Source: Microplitis mediator (taxonomy: Eukaryota; Arthropoda; Insecta; Hymenoptera; Braconidae). From it: a stretch of DNA of 64,000 bases. A model generated the notes under the pieces. The model was not told where the DNA came from. It saw only the letters and a program-made list of their open reading frames with translations, and ran no database searches. Shown here piece after piece: positions 1 to 11,237 of this stretch. Where the stretch lies: assembly GCF_029852145.1 (NCBI RefSeq), contig NC_079979.1:2156501-2220500 (forward strand). The letters run 5' to 3'. Positions within the stretch are counted from its first letter, which is position 1. Every line of letters begins with the position of its first letter. The position numbers and the translations under genes are program-made.

Positions 1-99
1 CTGATGATTGATTATTTACTTTCTGATATCAATCTAAACAATGAATTTTTAATGCCTAGAATAGGTTAATGCAACGCATGAGCTATGTTGTAAGAAGCT

Positions 100-219
100 T
101 CTGACCGCACATAATCACAGTTTTCGTTTTAATTTCGGTGGGTTCATTCACGTATGAGTATTCTACATATTTAATAATAACATAATAACGAGGACAAAAA
201 GTTGTGTCTCGTAATTTAG
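100..219 (+). promoter_or_regulatory. Conserved 5' flank and putative core promoter of IR copy 1
   Basis: This block upstream of the first ATG is repeated almost unchanged before copies 2 and 3. It contains GACCGCACATAATCACAG, a run of TTTTCGTTTTAATTTCGG, and TCATTC at 144-149, which fits the arthropod initiator consensus TCAKTY about 71 nt before the ATG. Conservation and position are seen directly; promoter function is inferred. The window begins about 220 bp upstream, so more distal elements are not visible. Confidence 0.45.
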
Positions 220-3200
220 ATGAAACAAATCACAGCAGTATGTATATTTTGCATTTCAATAAATTTGGTGATTGGAAAAATTAGCATTACACCGCAAAAT
301 AATGTAGCTGCTTTCAACGAAATAGTGGTAAGTGAAAGAAAACATAGACTGCTTGAGAAATGTTTATGACTGCCAGTATTTAAGTGCACGGATCCCTTTT
401 CTGAGAATCGCTTATTTCAAATATTTCAATAACTGTAGTTAGTTTCTTGTTTCTGTAGAATTTAATCATTGATTTTGTATTCGATGCCTGTTTTGACGCT
501 TTCATTCTAGTTGAAGATTTTTATTGGAATTTGTCTGTCACTATAGGGTGGTCTTAAATGTTTAACGAGGAAAGCATGAGAATAGCACTTTTCCGGAGTT
601 AGTTGACATGAAATCGTGCCTAGTATAAATTCCTGCATAAAATTTTTAGACAGTAGGTGTATACTAAATATTTAATTTATTAAATAATATTTATTGCTAT
701 GATGAATAGGGAAATGTATTAAAAAACCATTCTGAATTCGAAACAATCGCATTTTCTGGGAACGATGAAAAAATAATTAATTCTTTGAACGGATTGATTC
801 CACGAAATATGTTACTAACGAATAATACGAAGGTCCATAATGAAGTATTCACAAATAAAAAAATTGATTTGTTGATAATAATCATAAAGTCCCGGAGGGA
901 CTTTATTAGTACAAATAATATTATTTCTCTGAAGTTACCCGTGATGGTCAACACAGTTTTTATCTTTCTAAAATCTGGAAAAACGACTTTATCCACAGTC
1001 AGAAAATTATTTTATATATTTCGGTCGAAAATCAATGCTTCTAGAACCTACATATTTTTTGAACCAAAATTTAATATGAAAAGAATCAGAATATTAACCG
1101 ATAATCCTTATACTGATTACGCCCCTGTACCCTGGGTGAAGTATACTTATATAAACACTAAATATTACAAAGTCAAATGGATCATTTACCGGAGATACTG
1201 TTTTATTAGGAACGAAAACAACAACGGTAAGCATTTGAATTCATTTTCACAATCCTTTTAGATAAAAGTATGATTTCTGTAGTCTTAGATTAAAAACTCT
1301 GAATAAAACCGATCGATTTCAATTCATGGTTGATCCGAATCCATTGGATCGATCGAAGTTATTAACGAGGACTGATCGAGACAAAGATATTAACCCCTTT
1401 TATTAAACAAATCAATTAGTAAGCATGCGCATGCGTTAACCTTTTAACAATGGAAGAAATCTGAACATTCAATTTTTGGTGAATGAAATTTTTTGACCCC
1501 AAGACAGGAAAGTTGGACTTTTTAATCTAAATGCGCGTCGTCATAACTTTTGGCTCTAATAGGCAATGACGCATGCGGATTACAATGTTCTACTTTCTAA
1601 CCTCAGTGTGTAAACGACTATTCCACAGTACTTGCATCAAAACTCGAAGTTTTAATGTTAAGACAGCCAGCAGAGTATGCCCATTTCAGGCTGATCCGGG
1701 GATCTCTTGAGATACACCTGTCCACCACGAATGCTCCTCATCAGCGGGATGGAACAAGCAGCTTGTTCGAGATCGGACTGCTTTGTTATGGCATTTCGCA
1801 AGCAAGGATCAAACTTTGATTTGTCTCGTTAAAACAAAGGGATTGAGACTCGAAAAGTAGAAAATTCATCAGGGACTGAACAAGAGTTTTGTAGCTTATT
1901 CGTAACTCAATGGTTACAAATGTGGGGAATTCTTTTTAAGAGATCAAGGCGAGATTGCGTCTTATCATGTTGTCCAGAAGGAACCTGCTTACCACTACAG
2001 GAAACAGCTACAGGGGGCCATTCTAAGCCTACTTCGACCAGAGTCTCTTCATTTGCTGAGATGGTAGGAGCGCGTTCGTGGTGGTTGTGATTAGACACCA
2101 CGCGTCCATCTAACGAGTTCTTTGAACCCTTCTCCGGTGAACACCCATCCTTAGTCACTTGATTATATTTTTCAACTAAAAGTGTCAACTGAGAAGGAGG
2201 AAGGGGCTTCGCAGCGCGCGTATACTTGAAACAGGTGAAGGAACGGCTTCCCGTAAAACGGAGGTAAATTTCGGTTCCATTCACTCTATTTGAAACTCTT
2301 CAATAAGTAACAGTTATAATATAACAGGGGCACTGCTACTCTGGTCGACCTTTAAAAGGGCGCCACTGGAAGTATTAAAGGTCTTCCTGGACCGGATCTT
2401 AATCGTTCAGGGTCGTTGTAAAGTTAAATTTGTGAGGGAAGGAAGAGGAAGGATAATTTAGAATTCATTAATTTATTCCACTTTTAACAATTCTAACCTT
2501 CATTTATTTAATTATAAACCTTTTCAACCTTGTAGCTTTATAAACTTATAAACCTTATTAACTAACGTCAATTACCTTCAACAATTCAAAACAATAATTA
2601 TTTAACTCTTAATCAAACCACTCTCTTTGGCTATATCACACACACACTCACACTAAGTCCCCTGGACTATAATACACACACGCGACTTCCTTGACCTAGA
2701 CTCCACGTGGTGACCAAGACCCTCTACGTGGCTGAAATCTTATGTGTAATACCCGCACGGTCTCCTGGACCCTCTACGCGACCTTAAATACTTATTTCTA
2801 ATTCACGCGGTCACCTTGACCCTCTACGTGATTTTAACTACTTTAACAGTAATTCATTTAACACTAACATTCTTTTTCACTCTCTACCTCACACATACTT
2901 TTACCATTTTAAAATCCCAATTTTTCTATTTTCTGTATTTGAAACTAATTTCCACTTAATCGATTACCACATTTAAAATCACTATCAATTTAATAACAAC
3001 TAATTTCTTATAAACGTTAATCTTCCTTAATCAACAATTTTGTTAATAAATAAATTAATTAATTAAAGTTTATTTAGAGAGATTATTATTGATTAATTAA
3101 ATATTATTGACTTTCCTCATTAATTTTTATTCCTTTTAAGTACCTTAATTTTTCTTCCCGGTTTGGGCAGTCAACTTCATCATCATCACTATCGCCGGAC

Positions 3201-5561
3201 TCGATTGTTCCAACTACGCGAAACTTTATTATCAATCTTCACGTTCTACTTCACGACACATTTAACGTGTTTAAGTTATTAATTGATTTTATTTAATTTA
3301 TTAATTTACTTCTAATTAATTTATCTTAATATTAATGACTAGTTAATTTTGACTAGATAGCAATTGATTTTTTGGCCAATGCTTTACACAACCTGCCTGA
3401 AAATAACAAAGCTAATTATGTTGAGTCCAGTTTTCGATTGAATATTTATTTACACGTTAATAGACACGACGATACTTCGCGGACACGACGATTTAATTAT
3501 ATGTTCTAATTAATAAATATTACGGCTTCCCTATCTGGGATATTCTACAGAATACCTTTTACGATTTACGTTGAATTCTTTTCCGTCGCTCGTCCAGTAT
3601 TAGTTGTCCTGGTCCGGTATTTGTCCTGGTCCGTGTAGTTGTCCTGGTCCGTGTCTTGTTTCGTGGTTACTTGGTCCTCCCGGCTCTGTGCCTTCCGGTT
3701 CGAACTTTAGGCGTCTAGATGGTTGCTCGATCCTACTGACTCTGTCCTTGGGTGCGGCTGGGTGGTTACCCAGTCCTACTAACTCTCTCCCGTCTCCGCT
3801 GCTGTCTTGCAGTATTATTAATTTTGCTCGATTAATTTTGGCCATGATCGAGAAACTCCTTCCTTAGTTGATTATGATTGGGCCTAGCGTTCGAATATTT
3901 TCGACTAGCGCACTCGGCGACAAGTCTAAAAACTTAATTAAACGCTCGTTCGGAGTTGCAGGTAGGGTACGTGACCATCAGTGACAAATCACGATTTTGG
4001 TCGATAAAGTATCCCAATTTATCCCGTTACAGTAATCAATAAATTAAATTTACTAAAGGTCATTCCATTAATTCCCGACACGATGAGCCAAGTATTGGAT
4101 TTGTTTAACCAGCAGTTGGTACTGAAACTTCAATTGCCCATCCAAGTAATTGAATAAATTGAATCTGTAGTACCAGCCAATTCACTATTCCAGGCTTCGT
4201 ACAAAGGCAGCTCTTGCCATAGGCTTGAACGAACCTCGAAGTCATTGAAAATCGTCATTTTCATCCTTTGCTTTACAATATACTATTTAACTAATAATTT
4301 ATTTTATTGATTTGCAGATAAAAGTATGTGTGGGAATCTAATATTCGATCGTGCAGAGCATCTCAACAATCATACAATAAAAGTATCCCGCATATTCATC
4401 GATGCATCAACGGCTGTTACTCATAGTAAGAAATATATAAATAAAGAGAGTAATCTTGACAACGTATTAATTCCAATAGAAGCATTCATTGCTAAAACAA
4501 TTATGAAGTACTTGAATGTTTCGATGCTAATAGTTTTCGGCAGGTCGATAGACGTTGAAAATAATACCGAAATTCCTGGGATGGTGGTAAATCTTCTTGC
4601 AAGAAACATAATTGATTTAACTCTAGCTCCAACTGAATGGTACTCAAAAAAACCGAAACAAAATGCATTTACTCGTTTTTCTGTGTCCTACCCAATTTTC
4701 TATAGTGACGACGTCATCATCACAAAAAATCGTGGATTATTGACGCCACTCGAAAAAATGTTCAATTATTACGGCTGGTTAGTTATCATATCGACTTTCA
4801 TCATCTTGTCAATGACATTCATCGTTATTTATTTATCCAATCGTCAAATGAAGGATCGATTATCATTTTCCATCTTTGAATGCTTGCGTTTGTTGATAAA
4901 TAATTCACTCAATACATGCCTGGACTCCATCAAAGTGCGAATATTTTTTTTTTTCATATTTTTATACTTTCTGGTAATACAGGCGACATTTTCTGGGCAC
5001 CTTGCTGCATTTTTAACAAAACCCGAGTACAGAAAAAATGTTGAAACACTTGAGGATCTCAAAGATTCTCGTTATGAGATAATTTATGCGGGTTTGATAG
5101 CAAAAGGCTACATAACAGATCCAGTATTAATTAATAAAACTAATTTTAATAAATATTGGGACTGTGAAGATGACATCGGAACTAAGCCCATTGCCTGTAT
5201 TAACACTCTGCAGAGTTCAAAAGGAATGATAGCTAAATTCAATTTGCACTATTCAAAAACTAGTCTACGTCATGGATTCAACGCATTAGGAATGGCTAGA
5301 AATTGGGTCTTAGGACCACGTGTTAATAATCTTATTATATGGCTGTCACAATCTGGTGTGATTAACAAGTGGGTAGAATATTATTTCGAGCAAGAAATTT
5401 ATGACTTTAAGGTAATGCAAGATGACGTAGCTACTGACAATTATTATCGGCCTGTTGTTTTTAGTGACCTCATATTTGCTTTTGTTTTATTGGCCGTTGG
5501 AATCTTATGTTCGTTTATTTGTTTTATTGCTGAATTGTTTATTAAAATTATCAAATCGTAA
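220..5561 (+). CDS. Divergent ionotropic receptor (IR), tandem copy 1, three exons
   Basis: Proposed CDS: exon 1 220-327, exon 2 710-1226, exon 3 4318-5561; 622 aa. Exon 1 (residues 1-36) is a hydrophobic signal peptide ending before a GTAAGT donor (phase 0). Exon 2 starts after GATGAATAG and ends at G|GTAAGC (phase 1); it encodes the extracellular N-terminal region. Exon 3 starts after TTGCAG and carries the S1 lobe (about 212-361), membrane segment 1 (362-382), pore loop (391-411), membrane segment 2 with ATFSGHLAAFLTKPEY (432-447, the equivalent of the iGluR SYTANLAAF gate motif), the S2 lobe, and membrane segment 3 (591-614). Family role: ligand-gated cation channel of chemosensory neurons. 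The S1 Arg that binds glutamate in true iGluRs is not evident after IDLTLAPTEW, as usual for divergent IRs. The frame is intact, but the protein stops at TAA (5559-5561), about 40 residues earlier than copy 3. Intron 2 is enlarged by an LTR-like insertion. Exon joins are inferred from three-way conservation; the ligand is unknown. Confidence 0.85.
459..539 (+). pseudogene. Relic or alternative exon inside intron 1 of IR copy 1
   Basis: A polypyrimidine tract and AG (TTTCTTGTTTCTGTAG, ending at 458) precede an open stretch reading NLIIDFVFDACFDAF followed by ILVEDFYWNLS, which looks like an IR N-terminal domain strand. Only a weak donor (TCT|GTCACT) follows before an in-frame stop. The same block occurs in copies 2 and 3 with a lost acceptor or an internal stop. 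I read it as a decaying ancestral exon; use as an alternative exon in copy 1 cannot be excluded. Confidence 0.4.
1227..2319 (+). other. Intron 2 of IR copy 1, first conserved part
   Basis: This intronic sequence aligns along its length with intron 2 of copies 2 and 3, including a GCATGCGCATGCG palindrome near 1423 and a block ending AAGTAACAGTTATAA. Short open frames exist on both strands, but none is preserved in the other copies in a way that suggests coding. Confidence 0.6.
2320..4031 (-). mobile_element. LTR-like insertion of about 1.7 kb in intron 2 of IR copy 1
   Basis: Copies 2 and 3 are continuous where copy 1 is interrupted, which defines the insertion. Read on the minus strand it begins TGTAACGGGATAAATTGGG, typical of many Ty3-type LTR starts, and ends CCCCTGTTATA. 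Flanks give an imperfect 4-bp duplication (ATAA at 2316-2319, GTAA at 4032-4035). There is no reverse transcriptase or gag ORF. It contains internal short repeats: a TGTCCTGGTCCG word three times at 3605-3657 and degenerate CCCTCTACGTG units at 2700-2840. A solo LTR is the best reading; an unrelated non-autonomous element is possible. Confidence 0.5.
4032..4317 (+). other. 3' part of intron 2 of IR copy 1
   Basis: This stretch aligns with the 3' end of intron 2 in copies 2 and 3 and ends with the acceptor tract TTATTTTATTGATTTGCAG. Nothing else is seen. Confidence 0.6.
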
Positions 5562-5660
5562 GGTGATAAAATACGTCAGCATCTACGAGCAATGATACGA
5601 CCGATTGTTTTACTGTAGTGGATTGTCAGCTATGGATTTCGAAATTTATTGAGATCTTAG
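5562..5660 (+). pseudogene. Untranslated remnant of the IR C-terminal tail, copy 1
   Basis: Directly after the copy 1 stop, the same frame continues with sequence homologous to the copy 3 tail (GDKIRQHLRAMIRP and so on), with a second stop TAG at 5616-5618 where copies 2 and 3 have TAT. This shows that the shorter C-terminus is derived by loss of the tail. TC|GTAAGG at the stop also looks like a splice donor, so an alternative 3' splice cannot be fully excluded. Confidence 0.6.
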
Positions 5661-6126
5661 TAAAATGTAATACCTAAAAATTGAGGAATGAAAGTTGCAG
5701 AATTTTTCAATCAGATTGAATCAGAGTCCATCGGAAAATAATAATTTTTTTTCAATTACTTTCTGATTGATTCCGATTAGGATTTTTTAATCGGTTTTCA
5801 ACCAGGGGGTCAAAAAGGGGTCAATATGGTATGTTGAAGTAAATCAACTCTGTGGACTACTAATAAATTCCAAGGGGTGCTGAAAGTATAACATTACTCA
5901 TAGTGTGTTGTGCTGAAGATTGATTATTTACTTTCTGATATCAATCTAAACAATGAATTTTTAATGCCTAGAATAGCTCAATGCAACGCATGAGCTGTGA
6001 TTGTAAGAAGTTTCTGACCGCACATAATCACAGTTTTCGTTTTAATTTCGGTGGGTTCATTCACGTATGAGCAAAGTTCTACATATTTAATAATAATTGC
6101 ACAAAAATTTGTGTCTCGTAATTTAG
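5661..6126 (+). promoter_or_regulatory. Spacer between IR copies 1 and 2 with conserved promoter block
   Basis: The spacer ends with the same upstream block as copies 1 and 3, including TCATTC at 6057-6062, 65 nt before the copy 2 ATG. The left part holds 3' flank sequence shared with the copy 2-3 spacer. No separate gene is seen. Confidence 0.5.
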
Positions 6127-9100
6127 ATGAAACAAATCACAGCAGTATGTATATTTTTCATTTCAATAAATTTGGTGATTGGAAAAGTTAGCATTGCACC
6201 ACAGAATAATGTAGCTGCTTTTAACAAAATAGTGGTAAGTGAAAGAAAACATAGACTGCTTGAGAAAAGTTTAAGACTGCCAGTACTTAAGTGCACGAAT
6301 CCCTTTTCTAAGAATCGCTTATTCCAAATATTTCAATAACTGTAGTTGGTTTCTTCTTTCTGTTGGAATTAATCGTTGATTTTGTATTCGATGCCTGTTT
6401 TGACGCTTTCGTTCTAGTTGAAGATTTTTATTGGAATTTGTCTGTCACTGAGATTTCAGCCTTTAAACGAAAAATGATCCTTATGGGTTTGATCATCGAT
6501 ATTTCAGACCAATTATCGCACAGTAAATTAAAGGGCGGTGTTGAAAACCTGAATAAATTCCCTACAAGACCCTCTCATTATTTAAAAAAAAAAAAAAAAT
6601 TTTTTTTATTTTCAACATCTATTAGAAGTAAGTACAAAAAAAATGACTTTTTTTGTTATTTAGTAAATCAACCGCTACTTTGCAAATATATTAAAAAAAA
6701 ATAATGGTGCCAGGGACTTTGTTAGCTTAATGTACCCCCAATAACTCTGCAAATTTTTAAATTGATCGATCGAGCCGTTTTTCAGGGTGGATTAATCAAT
6801 GTTTTCTGAAACAATTAAAGTATCAAATTTTGTTCCTTAAGTTGTGTAATGATAATTAAAGTAAAAAAAATTTTTTTTTTTGACTTTTCATAAATTTTTG
6901 CGTCGGTTACTTAGCAAATGCAAGAAAGAGACATAAAAAAAATTTCCAAAAAATGTCAAAAAAAAATGAATTGCAACTTTTATTTTGTAACGAAATTTTT
7001 TTTTTTCTACATTCTTTAGAAATTTATTTTTTTGTCTTTATTTTGCATTTGCTAAGTAACCAACACAAAAATATAAGGAAAGTCGAACGAATCTTAAAAA
7101 TAATGCAAATTAAAGCTGATTAAATTTGCTAACTGACCTATGCATTGGTTTAGCTGAAACAATTTTTTTGCAGCCCGTGGACTCTCTCAAAGAAAAGAAA
7201 AAATTTAGAAAATTTTTGTTTCGCGATATTTCTCATGTTTGCGCAATGGCTGAAAGTCTAAAAAAATTGGATGAAAATGCGTCGAAACAAGAGATTTCAA
7301 GCTACAAAATGTTTTTTTTTTGTTTTTTGATACGATTATTTTTCACGAAGTTACAGCTGCGCAAAAATCACTAAAAAATTTACAAAATTTTTCTGTTCCT
7401 TTAATTTATGGCATGAGTGTATATCATAGAAATCTACATGGATTGATAGCTTGGTTCCTATATAAAATTTTTAGACAGTAGGTGTATACTAAATATTGAA
7501 TTTATCAAATGATATTTATTGCTTTGATGAACAGGGAGACGTTTTAAAAAATCATTCCGAATTCGAAACAATCGCATTTTGTGGGAACGATGAAAAAATA
7601 ATTAATTCTTTGAGCAGATTGATTCCACGAAATATGTTACTCACGAATAATACGATGATCTATAATGAAGTATTCACAAATAAAAAAATTGATTTGTTGA
7701 TAATAATCATAAATTCCCGGAAGGACTTTATCAGTACAAATAATATTATTTCTCTGAAGTTACCCGTGATGGTCAACACAGTTTTTATCTTTCTAAAGTT
7801 TGGAAAAAAGACTTTATTTACAGTCAGAAAATTATTTTATATATTTCGGTCGAAAATCAATGCTTCTAGAACCTACATATTTTTTGAACCAAAGTTTAAT
7901 ATGAATAGAATCAGAATATTAACCGACAATCCTTATACTGATTACGCACCTCTATCCTGGGTGAAGTATACTTATATCAAAACTAAGAATTACGAAGTCA
8001 AATGGATCATTTACCAGAGAATATGTTTTATTAGGAATGAAAACAACAACGGTAAGCATTTGAATTTATTTTCACAATACTGTTAAATAAAAGTAGGATT
8101 TCCGCAGTCTTTGATTAAAAACTTTGAATAAAACCGATTGATTTTAATTGAAGATCGATCAGAATCCATTGGATCGATCGAAATTATTAACGAGGACTGA
8201 TTGAGGCGAAAACATTAACCCCTTTTATCAAACAAAACAATTAGTAAGCATGCGCATGCGTTAATCTTTTAACAATGGAAAATTCTAAACTTTCAATTTT
8301 TGGTGGATGAAATTTCTTGACCCCAAGACAGGAAAGTTGGACTTTTTAATCTAATTGTGCGTCATCATGACTTTTGGCTCCAATAGGCAATGATGCATGC
8401 GGATTTCAATGTTCTATTTTCTATCCACGGTTTGCAAAAGACTATTCCACAGTACTTGCATCAAAACTAGAAGTTTCGATGCCAATACGACCAGGCAGAA
8501 TATGCCTATTTCAGGCTGATCGGGGTCTCTTGAGATGCATCTGTCCACCACGAATGCTCTTAATCAGCGGGATGGAACAAGCAGCTTGTCCGAGATCGGA
8601 CTGCTTGTTATGGCATTTCGCAAGCAAGGATCAAACTTCGATTTGTCTCATAAAAACAAAGAGATTGAGACTCGAAAAGTAGAAAATTCATCAGGGACTG
8701 AGCGAGTGGATAGTAGCTTATTCGAAACTCAATGGTTACAAATGTAGGGAACCCTGTTGAGGCGATCGAGGCGAGATTGCCTCTCATCATTTTGTTCGGA
8801 AGCAACCTGCTCACCACTACAGGAAACTGCCACGGGGGCATCTCTAAGCCTACTTCGACCAGAGTCTCTTTATTTGCTAAGATGGTAGTAGTGCGTTCGT
8901 AGTGGTTGTGATTAGACACCACGCGTCCATAAAACAAATTCTTTGAACCCTCCTCCGGTTAACATCCACCTTTAGTCACTTGATATATTTTTCGATTAAA
9001 CGTATCGTCCAGAAAGGAGGTAGGAGCTTCACAGCGCGTTTATACCTTAAACAGGTGAAGGAAGGACTTTCCGTGAAACGGAGGTTGACTTTGTTCCCAT

Positions 9101-10665
9101 TCATTTCATTCGGAACTCTCCATAAAGTAACAGTTATAACCAATAAATTGAATTTACCAAAGTCCATCGTACTAGTTTCCAACGTGATAAGCCTACAATT
9201 AGATTTGTTCAACCAGCAGTTGGTTCGGAAACTTCAATTTTCGATGCAAGCAATTGAGTACATTAAGTCTGTATCACCAACCAATACACTACTCCAGACT
9301 TCGTACAAAGGCAGCTCTTGACATCCACTTGAGCGAACCTCGGAGTCATTTAAAATCGTCATTTTCATCCTTTGCCTTCCAATATACCATTTAACTAATA
9401 AATTATTTTATTGATTTGCAGTAAAAATTGGCTGTGAGAATCTAATATTCGATCGTGCAAAGCATCTCAACAATCATACGATAAAAGTATCTCGCATGTT
9501 CCTCAATACATCAACGGCTGTTACTCGTAGTAATAAATATATAAATAAAGACAGTAATCTCGGCAACATATTCATTCCAATAGAAGCATTCATTGCTGAA
9601 ACAATTATGAAGTATTTGAATGTTTCGATGGTTATAGCTTATGGTAGGTCGATGGATGTTAAAGATGATACAGAAATTCATATGACGGAGTCAAGTCTTC
9701 TTGTTAGAAATTTAATTGATTTAACTCTATGTCCAAGTGAATGGTACCCAAAAAACACGAAACTAAATGTATTTACTCTTCATTCTCTAACATACCCGAT
9801 TTCCTATAATGACGACGTCATCATCACAAAAAATCGTGGATTATTGACGCCACTAGAAAAAATGTTTGATTATTACGGCTGGCTAATCATCATATCAACT
9901 ATTATTATTTTAATGATAGCATTCACCATTATTTACATATCTAATCGAGAAATGAAAGACCGATTATCATTTTCATGCTTTGAATGCTTGCGTTTGTTGA
10001 TAAATAATTCACTTTACACACACATGGACTCCATCGAAATGCGGATAATGTTCTTTTTAATATTTTTATACTTTCTGGTGATTCAGGCGACATTTTCCGG
10101 GCACCTTGCAGCATTTTTAACAAAACCCGAGTACAGAAAAAATGTTGAAACACTTGAGGATCTCAAAGATTCCCGTTATGAGACAATTTATGCTAGTATA
10201 ATAGCCGAAGAATTCATAACAGATCCAGTATTGATTAATAAAACTAATTTTAATAATTATTGGGACTGTAAAAATGACATCAGGACTAAGCCGATTGCCT
10301 GCATTAACACTCTGCAGAGTTCAAAAGGAATGATAGCCAAATTCAATTTGCACTATTCGAAAAATAGTCTACGTCATGGATTCAACTCAGTAGGAATGGC
10401 TAAAAATTGGGTCTTAGGACCTCGTGTTAATAATCTTATTATATGGCTGTCACAATCTGGTATAATTGATAAGTGGTATGAAAATTATTTCGAGCAAGAA
10501 AATTATGACTTTAAGGTAATGCAAGATTACGTAGCCACTGATAATTATTATCGGCCTGTTGTTTTTAGTGACCTTATATTTGCTTTTGTTTTATTGGCCG
10601 TTGGAATCTTATGTTCGTTTATTTGTTTCATTGCTGAATTGTTTATTAAAATTATCAAATCGTAA
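6127..10665 (+). CDS. Divergent ionotropic receptor (IR), tandem copy 2, three exons
   Basis: Proposed CDS: exon 1 6127-6234, exon 2 7535-8051, exon 3 9422-10665; 622 aa. The lengths (108, 517 and 1244 nt) and intron phases (0 and 1) match copy 1 exactly. Exon 1 encodes a signal peptide (MKQITAVCIFFISINLVIG). Exon 3 carries the S1 lobe, the first membrane segment after YYGWLIIISTIIIL, the pore loop, ATFSGHLAAFLTKP at the inner gate, the S2 lobe, and the last membrane segment beginning near FSDLIFAFVLLAVG. It is expected to be a plasma-membrane cation channel subunit in chemosensory neurons. S1 differs clearly from the other copies (for example LTLCPSEWYPKN), while pore and S2 are nearly identical. 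It ends at the same TAA as copy 1, where copy 3 has a Tyr codon. Intron 1 carries an AT-rich insert with a foldback. Confidence 0.85.
6366..6446 (+). pseudogene. Relic exon in intron 1 of IR copy 2
   Basis: Homologous to 459-539 and still open (ELIVDFVFDACFDAF, then VLVEDFYWN), but the acceptor AG is mutated: CTTTCTGTTG replaces TTTCTGTAG. The block is therefore unlikely to be spliced in this copy. It supports decay of an ancestral exon in this IR subfamily. Confidence 0.4.
6450..7400. other. AT-rich insert in intron 1 of IR copy 2
   Basis: About 0.9 kb absent from copy 1. It is rich in A and T homopolymers and contains a foldback listed separately. Short open frames such as 7126-7374 have no recognisable features. 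It is probably a non-autonomous transposon or the debris of one; no clean ends or target duplications were found. Confidence 0.35.
6895..7071. repeat. Foldback with 38-nt arms
   Basis: The arm at 6895-6932 (including CGGTTACTTAGCAAATGCAA) is inverted with few mismatches at 7034-7071 (TTGCATTTGCTAAGTAACC), separated by about 100 nt of A/T-rich loop. It is a hairpin-forming pair within the copy 2 intron insert. Confidence 0.7.
8052..9421 (+). other. Intron 2 of IR copy 2
   Basis: 1370 nt, GT-AG, colinear with intron 2 of copy 3 and with the two flanking parts of copy 1 intron 2. It gives the uninterrupted reference that defines the copy 1 insertion (AACAGTTATAACCAATAAAT near 9128). Several open frames of about 100 codons occur but are not kept in the other copies. 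Confidence 0.6.
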
Positions 10666-10764
10666 GGTGATAAAATACGTCAGCGTCTACGAGCATTGAT
10701 ACGACCGATTATTTTACTGTATTGGATTGTCAGCTATGGATTTCGAAATTTATTGAGATCTTAG
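10666..10764 (+). pseudogene. Untranslated but still open IR C-terminal tail, copy 2
   Basis: After the TAA at 10663-10665 the frame stays open for 32 codons to TAG (10762-10764), encoding an almost complete homologue of the copy 3 tail (GDKIRQRLRALIRPIILLYW, then IVSYGFRNLL). Only the single stop separates it from the channel. It is either a recent loss or a candidate for stop readthrough; the context is TAA G. Confidence 0.6.
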
Positions 10765-11237
10765 TGAAACGTAATACTGAAAAATTGCGGAATGAAAGTC
10801 ACAGAATATTTCGATCAGATTGAATCGGAGTTCATTGGAAAATGATAATCTTTTTTTAATTTCCTTCTGATTATATCCGATTAGGATTTTTTAATCGGTT
10901 TTCAACCAGGGAGTCGAAAAGGGGTCAATAAGGCATGTTGAAGTAAATCAATTCTGTGGACTACTTATGAATTCCAAGGAGTGCTAAAATTATAGCACAA
11001 TTCAAAGTGTGTTGTACTGAAGATTGATTATTTGCTTTCTGATATCAATCTAAACAATGAATTTTTAATGCCCAGAATAGGCTAATGCCACGCATGAGCT
11101 GTTATTGTAAAAAGTTTCTGACCGCACATAATCACAGTTTTCGTTTTAATTTCGGAGCGTTCATTCACGTATGAAAAAAGTTCTAAGTATTGAATAATAA
11201 TTAATAATTGAAAAAAAAGTTTTGTCTCGTAATTTAG
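10765..11237 (+). promoter_or_regulatory. Spacer between IR copies 2 and 3 with conserved promoter block
   Basis: This has the same layout as 5661-6126. TCATTC is at 11161-11166, about 75 nt before the copy 3 ATG, and the GACCGCACATAATCACAG block is conserved. No other gene is seen. Confidence 0.5.

Noticed and set aside
697..996. Minus-strand frames opposite IR exon 2 and exon 3
   Set aside because: Antisense shadows of the conserved receptor exons.
8374..9321. Two frames of about 100 codons in intron 2 of IR copy 2
   Set aside because: Homologous intron sequence in copies 1 and 3 does not keep the frames; flanking splice sites support an intron.
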